From contig NZ_MU158698.1 of assembly GCF_015210005.1 (NCBI RefSeq), positions 1,509,611-1,573,610 of the forward strand: DNA of 64,000 nucleotides, given 5' to 3'. Shown here piece by piece: positions 43,430 through 51,601 of this stretch (within the stretch, counting starts at the first letter, position 1; each line of letters opens with the position of its first letter). This DNA is from Sphingobacterium hungaricum (lineage in GTDB: Bacteria; Bacteroidota; Bacteroidia; Sphingobacteriales; Sphingobacteriaceae). The translations under genes were made by a program, and so were the position numbers. Below the pieces are notes generated by a model. It was given only the letters and a program-made list of their open reading frames with translations, was not told the DNA's origin and searched no databases.

Positions 43430-46171
43430 TTACCGCCCAAGTTTTTCCTTTTTAAATGCTGTTGGTGTCATTCCAAATTGCTTTTTAAATGCTGCCGCAA
43501 AGTACGCTGCTGATGAAAAGCCAATTTTTTCTGCAATTTCATTGATGTTCAATCCCTCAATAATCAGGTGTTTGGATTTCTTCAAGCGGCGCTGCAATAC
43601 ATAATCGTTGACGCTGCAATTTAAGAGGCTCTTCGTTTTTCGATACAGATGTACCCGCGAAATATTCAGCTCTCCGGCGATTTCTTCTACCGTAAATCGA
43701 GGATCACTTAGTCTAGATTCCACGACCATTTCCAAATGCTGGATAAACCGTTTATCCTGTTCCGTATAGCCCGATTCTTCATGCTGTTCTACAGCAGAAA
43801 TGTAGCGATCCTTAAGCTGTTTTCGCGAAAGGATCAAGTTGCTGATCACCGCCATAAGGTGAGGGACATGGAACGGCTTGGTGATGTATGCATCCGCCAT
43901 CAGGCGCATGCCTTCAATTTTTGCTTCATCTGTATCCAAAGCACTTAATAAAAGTACCGGGATCTGTGAGGTTGGCGCATTGTTTTTTATCGTCTGCAAG
44001 AGATCGAGCCCGCTTCCGTCAGGAAGCATAATGTCGCTGATAATCAGGTCAGGATAACTTTTCTCAACTTTATTTTTTGCATCAGCAAAGCTCTTGGCGA
44101 AAAGAACATTGTATTCTTTTTCAAGCAGCGTTTTTAGAAAATGTCGGATATCCGGATGATCATCGATGACAAGGATATTCGCTGATTTACTGGAATGAAA
44201 TGAGCTATTTTCTTGGATTTCTTCATCCGCATGCTGTACGTGTTCATAATCCGTAAAGAACGAAGTCGATGGCTCATCGGCCGTCCGCAGCTCTTCATCC
44301 TTCAAATGTTGCTTACCAATTGGCAAGCGTAAAGTAAATGAAGAACCCATATTTTCCTTGCTGCTCACCGTGACTTGTCCATGATGCAGGCTAACGATTT
44401 CTTTTACATAGGCCAAGCCGATACCCGATCCCTGAGGGCTCGGACTTGCTTGATAAAATGGTTCGAAAATCTGATCAATAGCAGAAAGCGGAATTCCTAT
44501 GCCGTTATCGATCACTCGGATGTAAACATGGTCGGCAAATGTATTTTCTTCGACCAGCACAGAAATTTTTCCTCCAGAAGAGGTGAATTTAAACGCATTT
44601 GACAATAAGTTGGAAATCGCTTGTTCCATCAGGTATGTGTCCATCCAGATTTCCTTGATCGATGTATTGCTCGTGTAACTTAGTGAAATGCGCTTTTGTT
44701 GCGACAAAGGCTTAAAGTTTGCCAGTTGCTGTTGAATGAAAGCGTCAATCTGTACAGGAGAAGCTTGAAGCCTGGCTTGTGTTTTATCAATTCGGTTGAT
44801 ATCGATGAGATCCGTCACCAAATGCTGCAACTTTTTCGCGTTGCGTTTGATTCGGGTTAACTGATCCTTTCCTTCTGGAGAAATATTTTTTTCTTTTTCA
44901 AGTTCATCCATTGGCGCAAGGATCAGCGTCAGGGGCGTCTTAAATTCATGCGAAACATTTGTAAAGAAATTGCTTTTCGCCTCTGAAGCTTGTTGCACCT
45001 TTTCATTCATCTCAATAATCTCCTGTTGCTGCGACAAGATTTCCTTATTCTGCGCTTCCAAATGCTTGTTTTTCTCCCAATTGCTTTTGATAACGACAAT
45101 TGCAATTCCTCCAAAGACCACCGATAACACCAAACTGATGACTACGCTGTTCAAGGTCGATTTTTGGTTTAGGTACAAGGCCTTTTGTTCCACAATTAAT
45201 TCTTGGCGTTTGTCAATGTCCTTTTGCTGTTCTTGTATTTTGTTGGATTGAAGAATCATCAATCCGGCATTTTCTTTATTGATTACTAGCGTTCCGAGAA
45301 TGTTTTCTCGTTTGTAAGGCTGTTTATTCAAGATTGCCATCGCTGTGCGTATCGCCTCCGTTCCTCCAGTTGGATACAGCATAGAAGCGTAGAGATTGCC
45401 TTTCATAATCTCTTCCAAACCATTTCCTGCACCCGGCAAAGCATCAACACCGACAATTTTTATTCGGTCTATTCCTTGTTCATCTAGTGCTTGTTTTACG
45501 CCTAAAGCCATTTGATCATTAAAGGCGAGAATCATATCATTTTCTTGCAGAGAGGACATGTTCTTTTTTGCTTCCAAATAAGCCTTTTCCTTTTCCCAAT
45601 CTCCGCTTAACTGCACGTCGATTTGTATGTTTGGAGTTTTTTCGAGCGCTTCACGAAATCCATTTTCTCGTTCCATGGATGCCGAAGACCCCATTAATCC
45701 AGTCACAATCGCAACACGTCCGCGGTTTTCTGAAACCTGCGCAATGTATTGACCCGCTAAATGTCCGATCGCTGTATTGTCAGCACCAACGTAGGCATTA
45801 TAAAGTCCAGAAGACGTTTTTCGGTCCGTGACGACAACAGGAATATTCTTTTGAAAAACAGAATCCACGATAGCCGTTAGCGGTTCGGCTTCATTGGGAG
45901 AGACAATCAGCAGGTTGATATCGCTGTTCAGTAATTCCCGAATTTGCTGTATCTGTTTTTCATTATCGCCCTGCGCATCCCGATAAATAAATTCGATGTC
46001 TGGATAAAACGAAAGTTCCCGCTTCATTTCTTCCAACATGGTTTCTCGCCAAGCATCATTTCCTACACATTGCGAAAAAGCGATGACGAATTTACTCCGC
46101 TCCTGCTTTGGAGTACAGGAACTGAGCGCTAGTAAAACTACGATGGAGCAAATAGCCAGAAATCTGAACAT
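43430..46171 (-). CDS. hybrid two-component system with periplasmic sugar-binding sensor
   Basis: Single-chain sensor-regulator of 913 residues. The N-terminus carries a lipobox-like LSSC followed by a periplasmic-binding domain of the ribose/fructose type (about 30-290, KFVIAFSQCVGNDAWRETM...VTDRK...GVDALPGAG). A transmembrane helix follows (about 333-355). The HisKA domain has phospho-acceptor His408 (NVSHEFKTPLTL), the HATPase has SNLLSNAFKFT and GSGIGLAYV, the receiver has Asp713, and an AraC-type DNA-binding domain closes it (about 810-913). The layout matches the fructose-sensing BT1754 of Bacteroides thetaiotaomicron. It is divergent from transporter, fructokinase and GH32 genes, so fructose sensing and activation of that operon is a strong inference. 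Confidence 0.93.
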   Translation of the reverse strand: MFRFLAICSIVVLLALSSCTPKQERSKFVIAFSQCVGNDAWRETMLEEMKRELSFYPDIEFIYRDAQGDNEKQIQQIRELLNSDINLLIVSPNEAEPLTAIVDSVFQKNIPVVVTDRKTSSGLYNAYVGADNTAIGHLAGQYIAQVSENRGRVAIVTGLMGSSASMERENGFREALEKTPNIQIDVQLSGDWEKEKAYLEAKKNMSSLQENDMILAFNDQMALGVKQALDEQGIDRIKIVGVDALPGAGNGLEEIMKGNLYASMLYPTGGTEAIRTAMAILNKQPYKRENILGTLVINKENAGLMILQSNKIQEQQKDIDKRQELIVEQKALYLNQKSTLNSVVISLVLSVVFGGIAIVVIKSNWEKNKHLEAQNKEILSQQQEIIEMNEKVQQASEAKSNFFTNVSHEFKTPLTLILAPMDELEKEKNISPEGKDQLTRIKRNAKKLQHLVTDLIDINRIDKTQARLQASPVQIDAFIQQQLANFKPLSQQKRISLSYTSNTSIKEIWMDTYLMEQAISNLLSNAFKFTSSGGKISVLVEENTFADHVYIRVIDNGIGIPLSAIDQIFEPFYQASPSPQGSGIGLAYVKEIVSLHHGQVTVSSKENMGSSFTLRLPIGKQHLKDEELRTADEPSTSFFTDYEHVQHADEEIQENSSFHSSKSANILVIDDHPDIRHFLKTLLEKEYNVLFAKSFADAKNKVEKSYPDLIISDIMLPDGSGLDLLQTIKNNAPTSQIPVLLLSALDTDEAKIEGMRLMADAYITKPFHVPHLMAVISNLILSRKQLKDRYISAVEQHEESGYTEQDKRFIQHLEMVVESRLSDPRFTVEEIAGELNISRVHLYRKTKSLLNCSVNDYVLQRRLKKSKHLIIEGLNINEIAEKIGFSSAAYFAAAFKKQFGMTPTAFKKEKLGR

Positions 46172-46422
46172 CTCTTTTTCGGTTTAATACAGCAAGATAC
46201 ATTATTTTGCTTTTTTTAGCAGTATGTTGATATACTTAGTGTCTGAAATACACATTTTCGTTTGCTATAGAACAGGTAACATCAGCTAAAGAAACTGTTC
46301 AAATATAGATAATAGGGCGATACAAAATTTTAACAAGTATTTATCTATCAGCCATTTATTAAATTGTTACACAATCAATGAATTTAGTCCTCAATTATTT
46401 CTCCTCAGCTTCCTTAACCTTT

Positions 46423-46430
46423 TACATTTG
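46423..46430 (+). promoter_or_regulatory. -7 box of the fructan operon
   Basis: TACATTTG, an exact TAnnTTTG match, ending 21 bases before the MFS start codon. No TTG occurs at the usual -33 distance, as expected for a promoter that needs an activator such as the hybrid sensor's AraC domain. The rest of 46172-46451 is AT-rich and no operator stands out. Confidence 0.45.
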
Positions 46431-46451
46431 AAAGTATCAATTATAAATAAC

Positions 46452-47777
46452 ATGAACAACAATACGGTTTTAGCATGGTCATTCGTGGTGGCTTTGGGAG
46501 GATTTTTATTTGGTTTTGACACAGCCGTAATTTCTGGAGCTGAAAAAGCAGTCCAGAGCTTTTGGAACTTGACGGAATTTCAGCACGGGTTGACAATGGC
46601 CATTGCATTAATCGGAACAGTCGTCGGAGCGGCATTAGGCGCATTTCCTTCGGATAAGTTAGGCAGAAAAAACACACTGTTCTTTGTCGCTGCACTTTAC
46701 TTCTTCTCAGCAATCGGAACAGCGCTTGCGCAAGATTGGACCGTGTTTATCATTTTCCGTTTTCTAGGCGGTATTGGGGTAGGTATTTCTTCGGTCACTG
46801 CGCCGATTTATATTTCTGAAATTTCGCCCGCAGGCTCTCGGGGAAAGCTTGTCGGGCTGTTTCAGTTCAACGTGGTTTTAGGAATTCTAGTTGCCTATCT
46901 TTCTAATTATTTTATTGGACAAGGCGGAGAAGAGTCTTGGCGATGGATGTTAGGCGTACAAGCCTTTCCGTCTTTGCTGTTCTTTTTGCTAATATCTCTG
47001 GTTCCGGAAAGTCCTCGCTGGCTTTTGTTGCACAAAGGAAACGTTGAGCAAGCGAAACAGATTATGAAGAAAATCAACAGCGAAACCTATCAAGCGGATG
47101 TACAACAAATCTTGAATAGCAATACACAAACTGACACGAACGACTCGAAACTTTTTTCAAAAGAAAATCGCATTCCGGTTCTTTTAGCCATCCTATTTGC
47201 CGTTTTCAATCAGGTCTCAGGAATCAACGCCATTATTTATTATGCTCCCCGCGTGTTTGAAATGGCAGGTTTAGGCGAACAAAGTTCTTTGCTTTCGACC
47301 GTGGGTATTGGTTTGGTTAATTTTATATTTACGTTGATTGCAATTAATTTTATCGACAGAGTAGGCCGACGCAAACTGATGCTGATTGGGTCATTAGGAC
47401 TGATTGCCTCACTATCGCTGGTATCTTACGCCTTTTTCTCAGGACATACCGAAGGAATGACCGTTACGCTTTACCTGATGCTATACATTGCCTTTTTTGC
47501 ATTTTCTCAAGGCGCTGTGATTTGGGTGTTCATTTCTGAAATTTTCCCGAACAACGTGAGGGCGAAAGGACAAACTTTAGGAAGCTTGACACATTGGGTG
47601 ATGGCTGCGATTATCACATTTTCTTTTCCAGCCTTAACAGAATGGCTAGGTGGCGGATATACCTTCCTAATCTTTGCAGGATTTATGGTTTTGCAATTGA
47701 TTTTTGTTTTAAGAATGATGCCCGAAACAAAAGGGACAAGTTTAGAAAATATGGGAAAAACCTTCAATCTTCATTAA
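46452..47777 (+). CDS. MFS sugar porter, probably fructose
   Basis: Inner-membrane secondary transporter of 441 residues with 12 predicted helices. The ATG giving MNNNTVLAWSFVVALGGFLFGFDTA is used, not a TTG eight codons earlier that overlaps the -7 box. Sugar-porter signatures are present: GFLFGFDTAVISGA, DKLGRKN, RFLGGIGVGISSVTAPIYISEISP, PESPRWLL, NQVSGINAIIYYAPRVFE, DRVGRRKLM and the C-terminal PETKG. The adjacent fructokinase and GH32 genes and the fructose-type sensor point to fructose as the substrate; the family itself also carries glucose, xylose and others. Confidence 0.92.
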   Translation: MNNNTVLAWSFVVALGGFLFGFDTAVISGAEKAVQSFWNLTEFQHGLTMAIALIGTVVGAALGAFPSDKLGRKNTLFFVAALYFFSAIGTALAQDWTVFIIFRFLGGIGVGISSVTAPIYISEISPAGSRGKLVGLFQFNVVLGILVAYLSNYFIGQGGEESWRWMLGVQAFPSLLFFLLISLVPESPRWLLLHKGNVEQAKQIMKKINSETYQADVQQILNSNTQTDTNDSKLFSKENRIPVLLAILFAVFNQVSGINAIIYYAPRVFEMAGLGEQSSLLSTVGIGLVNFIFTLIAINFIDRVGRRKLMLIGSLGLIASLSLVSYAFFSGHTEGMTVTLYLMLYIAFFAFSQGAVIWVFISEIFPNNVRAKGQTLGSLTHWVMAAIITFSFPALTEWLGGGYTFLIFAGFMVLQLIFVLRMMPETKGTSLENMGKTFNLH

Positions 47778-47811
47778 GTTAGGGAAGATTTTGGATTAAA
47801 CATAAACAACA

Positions 47812-48762
47812 ATGAAAACGGAGAAGCTTGATTTAAAAGGAATTTGTTTTGGAGAAATCCTGTGGGACAACCTTCCTACTGGACGAAAATTGGGAGGCGC
47901 ACCGCTTAATGTTGCTTACCATCTAAACAAATTAGGGATTCATACGGAAATGCTGACTAGGATTGGAAATGACCAAGATGGAGACGATTTAGTGGCTATC
48001 TGCGAAGAACTGGAAGTTCCTGTTCGCCTCTTTCAACGCGACGCGACACAGCCAACATCGACTGTAGAAGTAAGCCTCGACGAGAAGGGAGATGTTCGTT
48101 ACGAAATCGTATTCCCTGTTGCTTGGGATTACATTGCCTCTGGCGAAAAAGAACTTGACGCTGTTCAGCATGCAGATTTTTTCGTTTTCGGAAGCTTGTC
48201 CACCCGCAATGATGAAAGTTATGAAACACTAAAATCTTTATTGGCTGTAGCAAATTTTAAAATATTCGATGTAAACCTCCGCGCACCATTCTATAGCAAA
48301 GAACGCATTTTTGAATTGCTCAATTATGCTGATTTTGTTAAAATGAATGAAGAGGAATTAGGCTTTATCGCCGACTGGCTCGTGCTTCCAACAACGCTGA
48401 CCGACCACCAGAAAGTTGAACAAATCATGCATGCTTTTGAGGTCAAAGAAATCATCGTAACCTATGGCGCCAATGGCGCAATCTTTCATTCGCAGATTGG
48501 AAAATTCAGCTTTCAATTCCCTGCTTTTAAGGTACAGGTGAAAGATACCATCGGAAGCGGCGATTCGTTCTTAGCGGCTTTTATTTCTCAGCGTTGCTGT
48601 CAGGACAAAGTGACAAATCCAGAAGAAATGTTGGAATTTGCGACGACATTGAGTGCTTTTGTAACCCAAAGTTCAGGCGCATGCCCTTCTTATGAAGCGA
48701 GCACCATCAACCATTTTCATTGGAAATATTTCTTGGACAAAGGATTAATGCCTTCAAATTAA
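47812..48762 (+). CDS. fructokinase (PfkB family)
   Basis: Cytoplasmic sugar kinase of 316 residues that would make fructose 6-phosphate from fructose. The N-terminal GEILWDNLPTGRKLGGAPLNVAYHLNKLG is the family's sugar-binding motif and FDVNLRAPFYS is typical of fructokinases. The second PfkB signature DTIGSGDSFLAAF is at about 245-257 with catalytic base Asp251. It lies 34 bases after the transporter gene and 50 before the GH32 gene, in one transcription unit. Confidence 0.92.
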   Translation: MKTEKLDLKGICFGEILWDNLPTGRKLGGAPLNVAYHLNKLGIHTEMLTRIGNDQDGDDLVAICEELEVPVRLFQRDATQPTSTVEVSLDEKGDVRYEIVFPVAWDYIASGEKELDAVQHADFFVFGSLSTRNDESYETLKSLLAVANFKIFDVNLRAPFYSKERIFELLNYADFVKMNEEELGFIADWLVLPTTLTDHQKVEQIMHAFEVKEIIVTYGANGAIFHSQIGKFSFQFPAFKVQVKDTIGSGDSFLAAFISQRCCQDKVTNPEEMLEFATTLSAFVTQSSGACPSYEASTINHFHWKYFLDKGLMPSN

Positions 48763-48812
48763 AAACTAATCAACACCTAATAATCAAACTAACCCATAAA
48801 TTTAAAACAGAC

Positions 48813-50489
48813 ATGATAAAGAAACTCATTTTACTACTCTTACTCTGCGGAGGAATTGCAAAATCCTCCCTCGCACAGCAGGCATTTACTACGACATTTG
48901 ATGTAGAAAAGCAATACATAAAGATTCCTGTAAAAAATGGTGCGACTAAGCGCAATGTGGAAATCAAATTAAACAATGAAAAATTAAGATGGTTCAACGT
49001 AGAATTGGCGGATGAAAATCCAGACTGGTATGCTTATTTGTATGTAGGCGACTGGAAAGGCTCCAAGCTAACACTAACTGTTGACGCATTGCCTGCAGAC
49101 AGCAAGGCTTTTTCTCAGGTTCAGCAGGCTGAGCAAAACACGGAAGAACGAGATTATAAAGAGCCATTGCGCGCGCAATTTCACTTCTCTCCGCTTCGTG
49201 GCTGGGTGAATGACCCGAATGGATTGGTGTATTACAAAGGAGAATACCATTTGTTTTTTCAGCACAATCCCTACGGCGTAAATTGGGGAAACATGCATTG
49301 GGGACACGCGGTTTCTAAAGATTTGGTTCATTGGAAACAGTTGGATGAGGCTTTGTATCCAGATAATTTCGGCACGATGTTCAGCGGAGGCGCTGTCGTC
49401 GATGTAGACAACACAAGCGGCTTGGGAACGGCGAAAGACAAACCGATGGTTTTGTTTTATACAGCTGCTGAAAAAGCTTGGGAGCAAGGGCTAGCTTATA
49501 GTTTGGATGGACGTACATTCACGAAATTACCGAATACAATTCTTGATAAAATTACGGATGGCAATCGCGACCCGAAAGTCATTTGGCATGAGCCAAGCAA
49601 ACATTGGGTGATGGTGCTTTATGTGACGGAGCCTGATAATTTACACACGATGCATTTCTTCACTTCGACAGATATGAAATCTTGGACATTTACAAGCAAA
49701 ATTGTTGGTGGCCGTGGCGATGACCGTTACATGCACGAGTGTCCAGAATTTTTCGAACTAGCGGTAGATGGTGATTCGAAAAACAAAAAATGGATATTGA
49801 CTGGAGCGGATAGCCAATATGCTATCGGCACATTCGACGGCAAAACATTTACTCCTGAAGAAGAGCGTTTATTTAGCCAGCATGGAAGAGATTATTATGC
49901 AGCGCAAACATTCAGCAACGAGCCAAAAGGGCGCCGAGTAGAAATCGGCTGGTGGCGCACGCATACCAACCAAGGCAACAACTCATTCAATCAATCGATG
50001 AGCGTACCGATGGAAATCAAATTGAAGAAAACCGCTAAAGGCCTTCGTTTGGTGCGCATTCCTGTGAAAGAACTGCAAGTTTTAAGAAACAAATCCACTA
50101 AAATCAAAAAGAAGAATATTTCTGCTGAAACAGCAAATGTATTGAGCGGACTGTCTTCGGAAACTGCAGAAATTCAATTGGTATTAAAACCAAATGATAG
50201 CAAAAAAATACAGCTTGTTGTCCGTGGTTTAGCCATCAATTACGATGTGGCGAAACAAGAACTTGAAATTGACAAAGTCAAAGCTCATGCTCCATTAATC
50301 GATGGCAAGTTAGATTTACATCTTTTTGTAGACCGCACTGGTGTTGAAGTTTTTGCCGCAAAAGGCGAGACTTACATGCCTGTAAATTACAACTTGAAAG
50401 CAGAAAACTTGTCGTACGAGCTTCGTGCAGAAGGCGGTTCGGCTACACTAGAAAGTTTAGAATTTTATACGCTTAAAAGCATCTGGTAA
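48813..50489 (+). CDS. GH32 fructan hydrolase (levanase/inulinase type)
   Basis: Exported glycoside hydrolase of 558 residues that cleaves beta-fructosidic bonds. The ATG giving MIKKLILLLLLCGG is chosen because it starts the signal peptide; a longer frame begins inside the fructokinase gene. After an N-terminal beta-sandwich (about 25-100, DUF4980-like) the five-bladed propeller carries all GH32 catalytic motifs: nucleophile in WVNDPNGL (131-138), transition-state stabiliser Asp253 in NRDPKV, and acid-base Glu309 in ECPEFF. A C-terminal beta-sandwich ends the protein (about 400-558). Exo or endo specificity and levan or inulin preference cannot be read from sequence. Confidence 0.94.
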   Translation: MIKKLILLLLLCGGIAKSSLAQQAFTTTFDVEKQYIKIPVKNGATKRNVEIKLNNEKLRWFNVELADENPDWYAYLYVGDWKGSKLTLTVDALPADSKAFSQVQQAEQNTEERDYKEPLRAQFHFSPLRGWVNDPNGLVYYKGEYHLFFQHNPYGVNWGNMHWGHAVSKDLVHWKQLDEALYPDNFGTMFSGGAVVDVDNTSGLGTAKDKPMVLFYTAAEKAWEQGLAYSLDGRTFTKLPNTILDKITDGNRDPKVIWHEPSKHWVMVLYVTEPDNLHTMHFFTSTDMKSWTFTSKIVGGRGDDRYMHECPEFFELAVDGDSKNKKWILTGADSQYAIGTFDGKTFTPEEERLFSQHGRDYYAAQTFSNEPKGRRVEIGWWRTHTNQGNNSFNQSMSVPMEIKLKKTAKGLRLVRIPVKELQVLRNKSTKIKKKNISAETANVLSGLSSETAEIQLVLKPNDSKKIQLVVRGLAINYDVAKQELEIDKVKAHAPLIDGKLDLHLFVDRTGVEVFAAKGETYMPVNYNLKAENLSYELRAEGGSATLESLEFYTLKSIW

Positions 50490-50507
50490 ATTATTTTTCC
50501 AGGTGCT
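50478..50507. terminator. possible bidirectional terminator after GH32
   Basis: AGCATCTGG (50478-50486) pairs with CCAGGTGCT (50499-50507) with one G-T type mismatch and a 12-base T-rich loop. The left arm covers the last GH32 codons. T-rich sequence follows on the plus side and TTTTAA on the minus side, so it can serve both GH32 and the convergent nucleotidyltransferase remnant. Confidence 0.4.
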
Positions 50508-50513
50508 ATTTCG

Positions 50514-51004
50514 TCATTTTTTTGGTGTTTTTTTTGGATGTGGAAGACCTTTATTCGGCTGTGTTTTTTTCAATTTTTGTAAAGATTCAATATCGCCAAG
50601 GTCTTTTGCACGTCCAGTAGCCTGTTTGTTTTTGATGAAATCATCGTTTACACTTATAAATGATACTTCCAAATCGTCAATTTCTATTATCAACCTTGCG
50701 CTATATGCATCATCAAATTCAACGTCAGATATAGCATTTAGAATACCTATTCGTAAAGGCGGGTAACATAATTTTCCCGAAGGAAATCTTCTTCAGAAAG
50801 TCCAAGTGCCGCAAATCCGAAATCCTTAAGTACCTTGACCATTTTATGGGCATTTTTAGCCTCTAGTTTTATCCATATATCGAAATCTCCGGTATGCCTT
50901 GGTCTGCCGTATATAGAAAGAGCATATGCTCCTATCACCATATACTTTACTTTATGCTTATTTAAAAGTTGAATGAAATCTATAAAATCCTCTTCAAATA
51001 TCAT
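50514..51004 (-). pseudogene. frameshifted nucleotidyltransferase
   Basis: A MNT-like nucleotidyltransferase reading frame broken in two. The first part (start MIFEEDFIDFIQLLNKHKV) includes the active-site region IGAYALSIYGRPRHTGDFDIWIK and ends prematurely at 50747 (NYVTRLYE, stop). The homologous C-terminal half continues in another frame, from about LCYPPLRIGILNAISDVEF through the conserved NKQATGRAKDLGDIESLQ to a stop at 50514-50516. The break lies at a TTATGTTA sequence near 50765. Loss of a 13-base unit between two such repeats would explain it (inference). The gene overlaps the end of the small partner gene by 11 bases. Confidence 0.75.
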
Positions 51005-51200
51005 TATTTCGATGAGTAATTGTCTTTTCCATACGCTCAGGATAATTGCCAAGCAACCAACTGTAATATAATCTTCGAAGGCGCGTAACTTCAGCTATCC
51101 GTTCGGAATTTGAACGAGCTAACCAAAATTGGATGTCCATCAAATCCTCTTCGTTCTTTAATATTTGATTGGCAACCATTGCCATCTTCCTTTTTTTCAT
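50994..51200 (-). CDS. small conserved partner of the nucleotidyltransferase
   Basis: Cytoplasmic basic protein of 68 residues, MKKRKMAMVANQILKNEEDL, with the segment SNSERIAEVTRLRRLYYSWL and a YPERMEKT ending. It is helical with no signal. Overlap with the following nucleotidyltransferase start shows coupling, and I recall similar small proteins upstream of such enzymes in Bacteroidota, though I cannot verify it here. Whether the pair is a toxin-antitoxin-like unit is unknown; the partner enzyme is broken. The start could also be one of the two internal Met codons at residues 6 and 8. Confidence 0.6.
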   Translation of the reverse strand: MKKRKMAMVANQILKNEEDLMDIQFWLARSNSERIAEVTRLRRLYYSWLLGNYPERMEKTITHRNNDI

Positions 51201-51433
51201 GGATTATATACAAGACTTATTGATGTAAATATACAGAATTTCGCACGGAACGAGAATAGGATAAGCGTATTTAGATACTCTTGTAGCAACGGAGTTTTGG
51301 TGAAAAAGTGTCTCGGATACGCGGTAGTGTAATAACTAAAGCGAGAATCTTTTAAAAAGTATTAGAAGAAGCTTAAATTAGAAATACGGAATCCATATAA
51401 TCTATTATAAGCAGGATAGTACAGTATGGTTAC

Positions 51434-51463
51434 TTGACGGAAAAATATAAATTTGTATCTTTC
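51434..51463 (+). promoter_or_regulatory. promoter of the O-acetylesterase operon
   Basis: TTG at 51434-51436, exactly 19 bases, then TATCTTTC (51456-51463), one base from the TAnnTTTG consensus. An overlapping exact match TAAATTTG lies at 51448-51455 but with a poor -33. The start codon is about 140 bases downstream, so the leader is long. Within 51201-51601 I see nothing else beyond the leader hairpin. Confidence 0.5.
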
Positions 51464-51483
51464 ATATTGCCAAGGCAAAGGGC

Positions 51484-51500
51484 ACATGCTTCAAGCATGT
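51484..51500 (+). terminator. leader hairpin with T-run upstream of the O-acetylesterase
   Basis: Perfect 7-bp stem ACATGCT (51484-51490) with AGCATGT (51494-51500), three-base loop, then TTTTC. It sits in the predicted leader about 20 bases after the promoter and about 100 before the start codon. It could act as an attenuator or be incidental. Confidence 0.35.
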
Positions 51501-51601
51501 TTTTCGGTTGAGTTATATGTTTTTTTGCTAAAACGATTAGCCTTGACTCTAATAGAATAGAACAGCATTGCAAAGCATTGATACTAACAAAAATCCAAAT
51601 C

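Noticed and set aside
48720..48812. Extended N-terminus for the GH32 enzyme
   Set aside because: It overlaps the fructokinase coding end and places 31 residues before a perfect signal peptide; the ATG at 48813 is preferred.
50503..50766. Plus-strand open frame of 87 codons after GH32
   Set aside because: It is antisense to the second half of the nucleotidyltransferase, whose minus-strand reading carries clear family motifs (NKQATGRAKDLGDIESL). The plus-strand product has no recognisable features.
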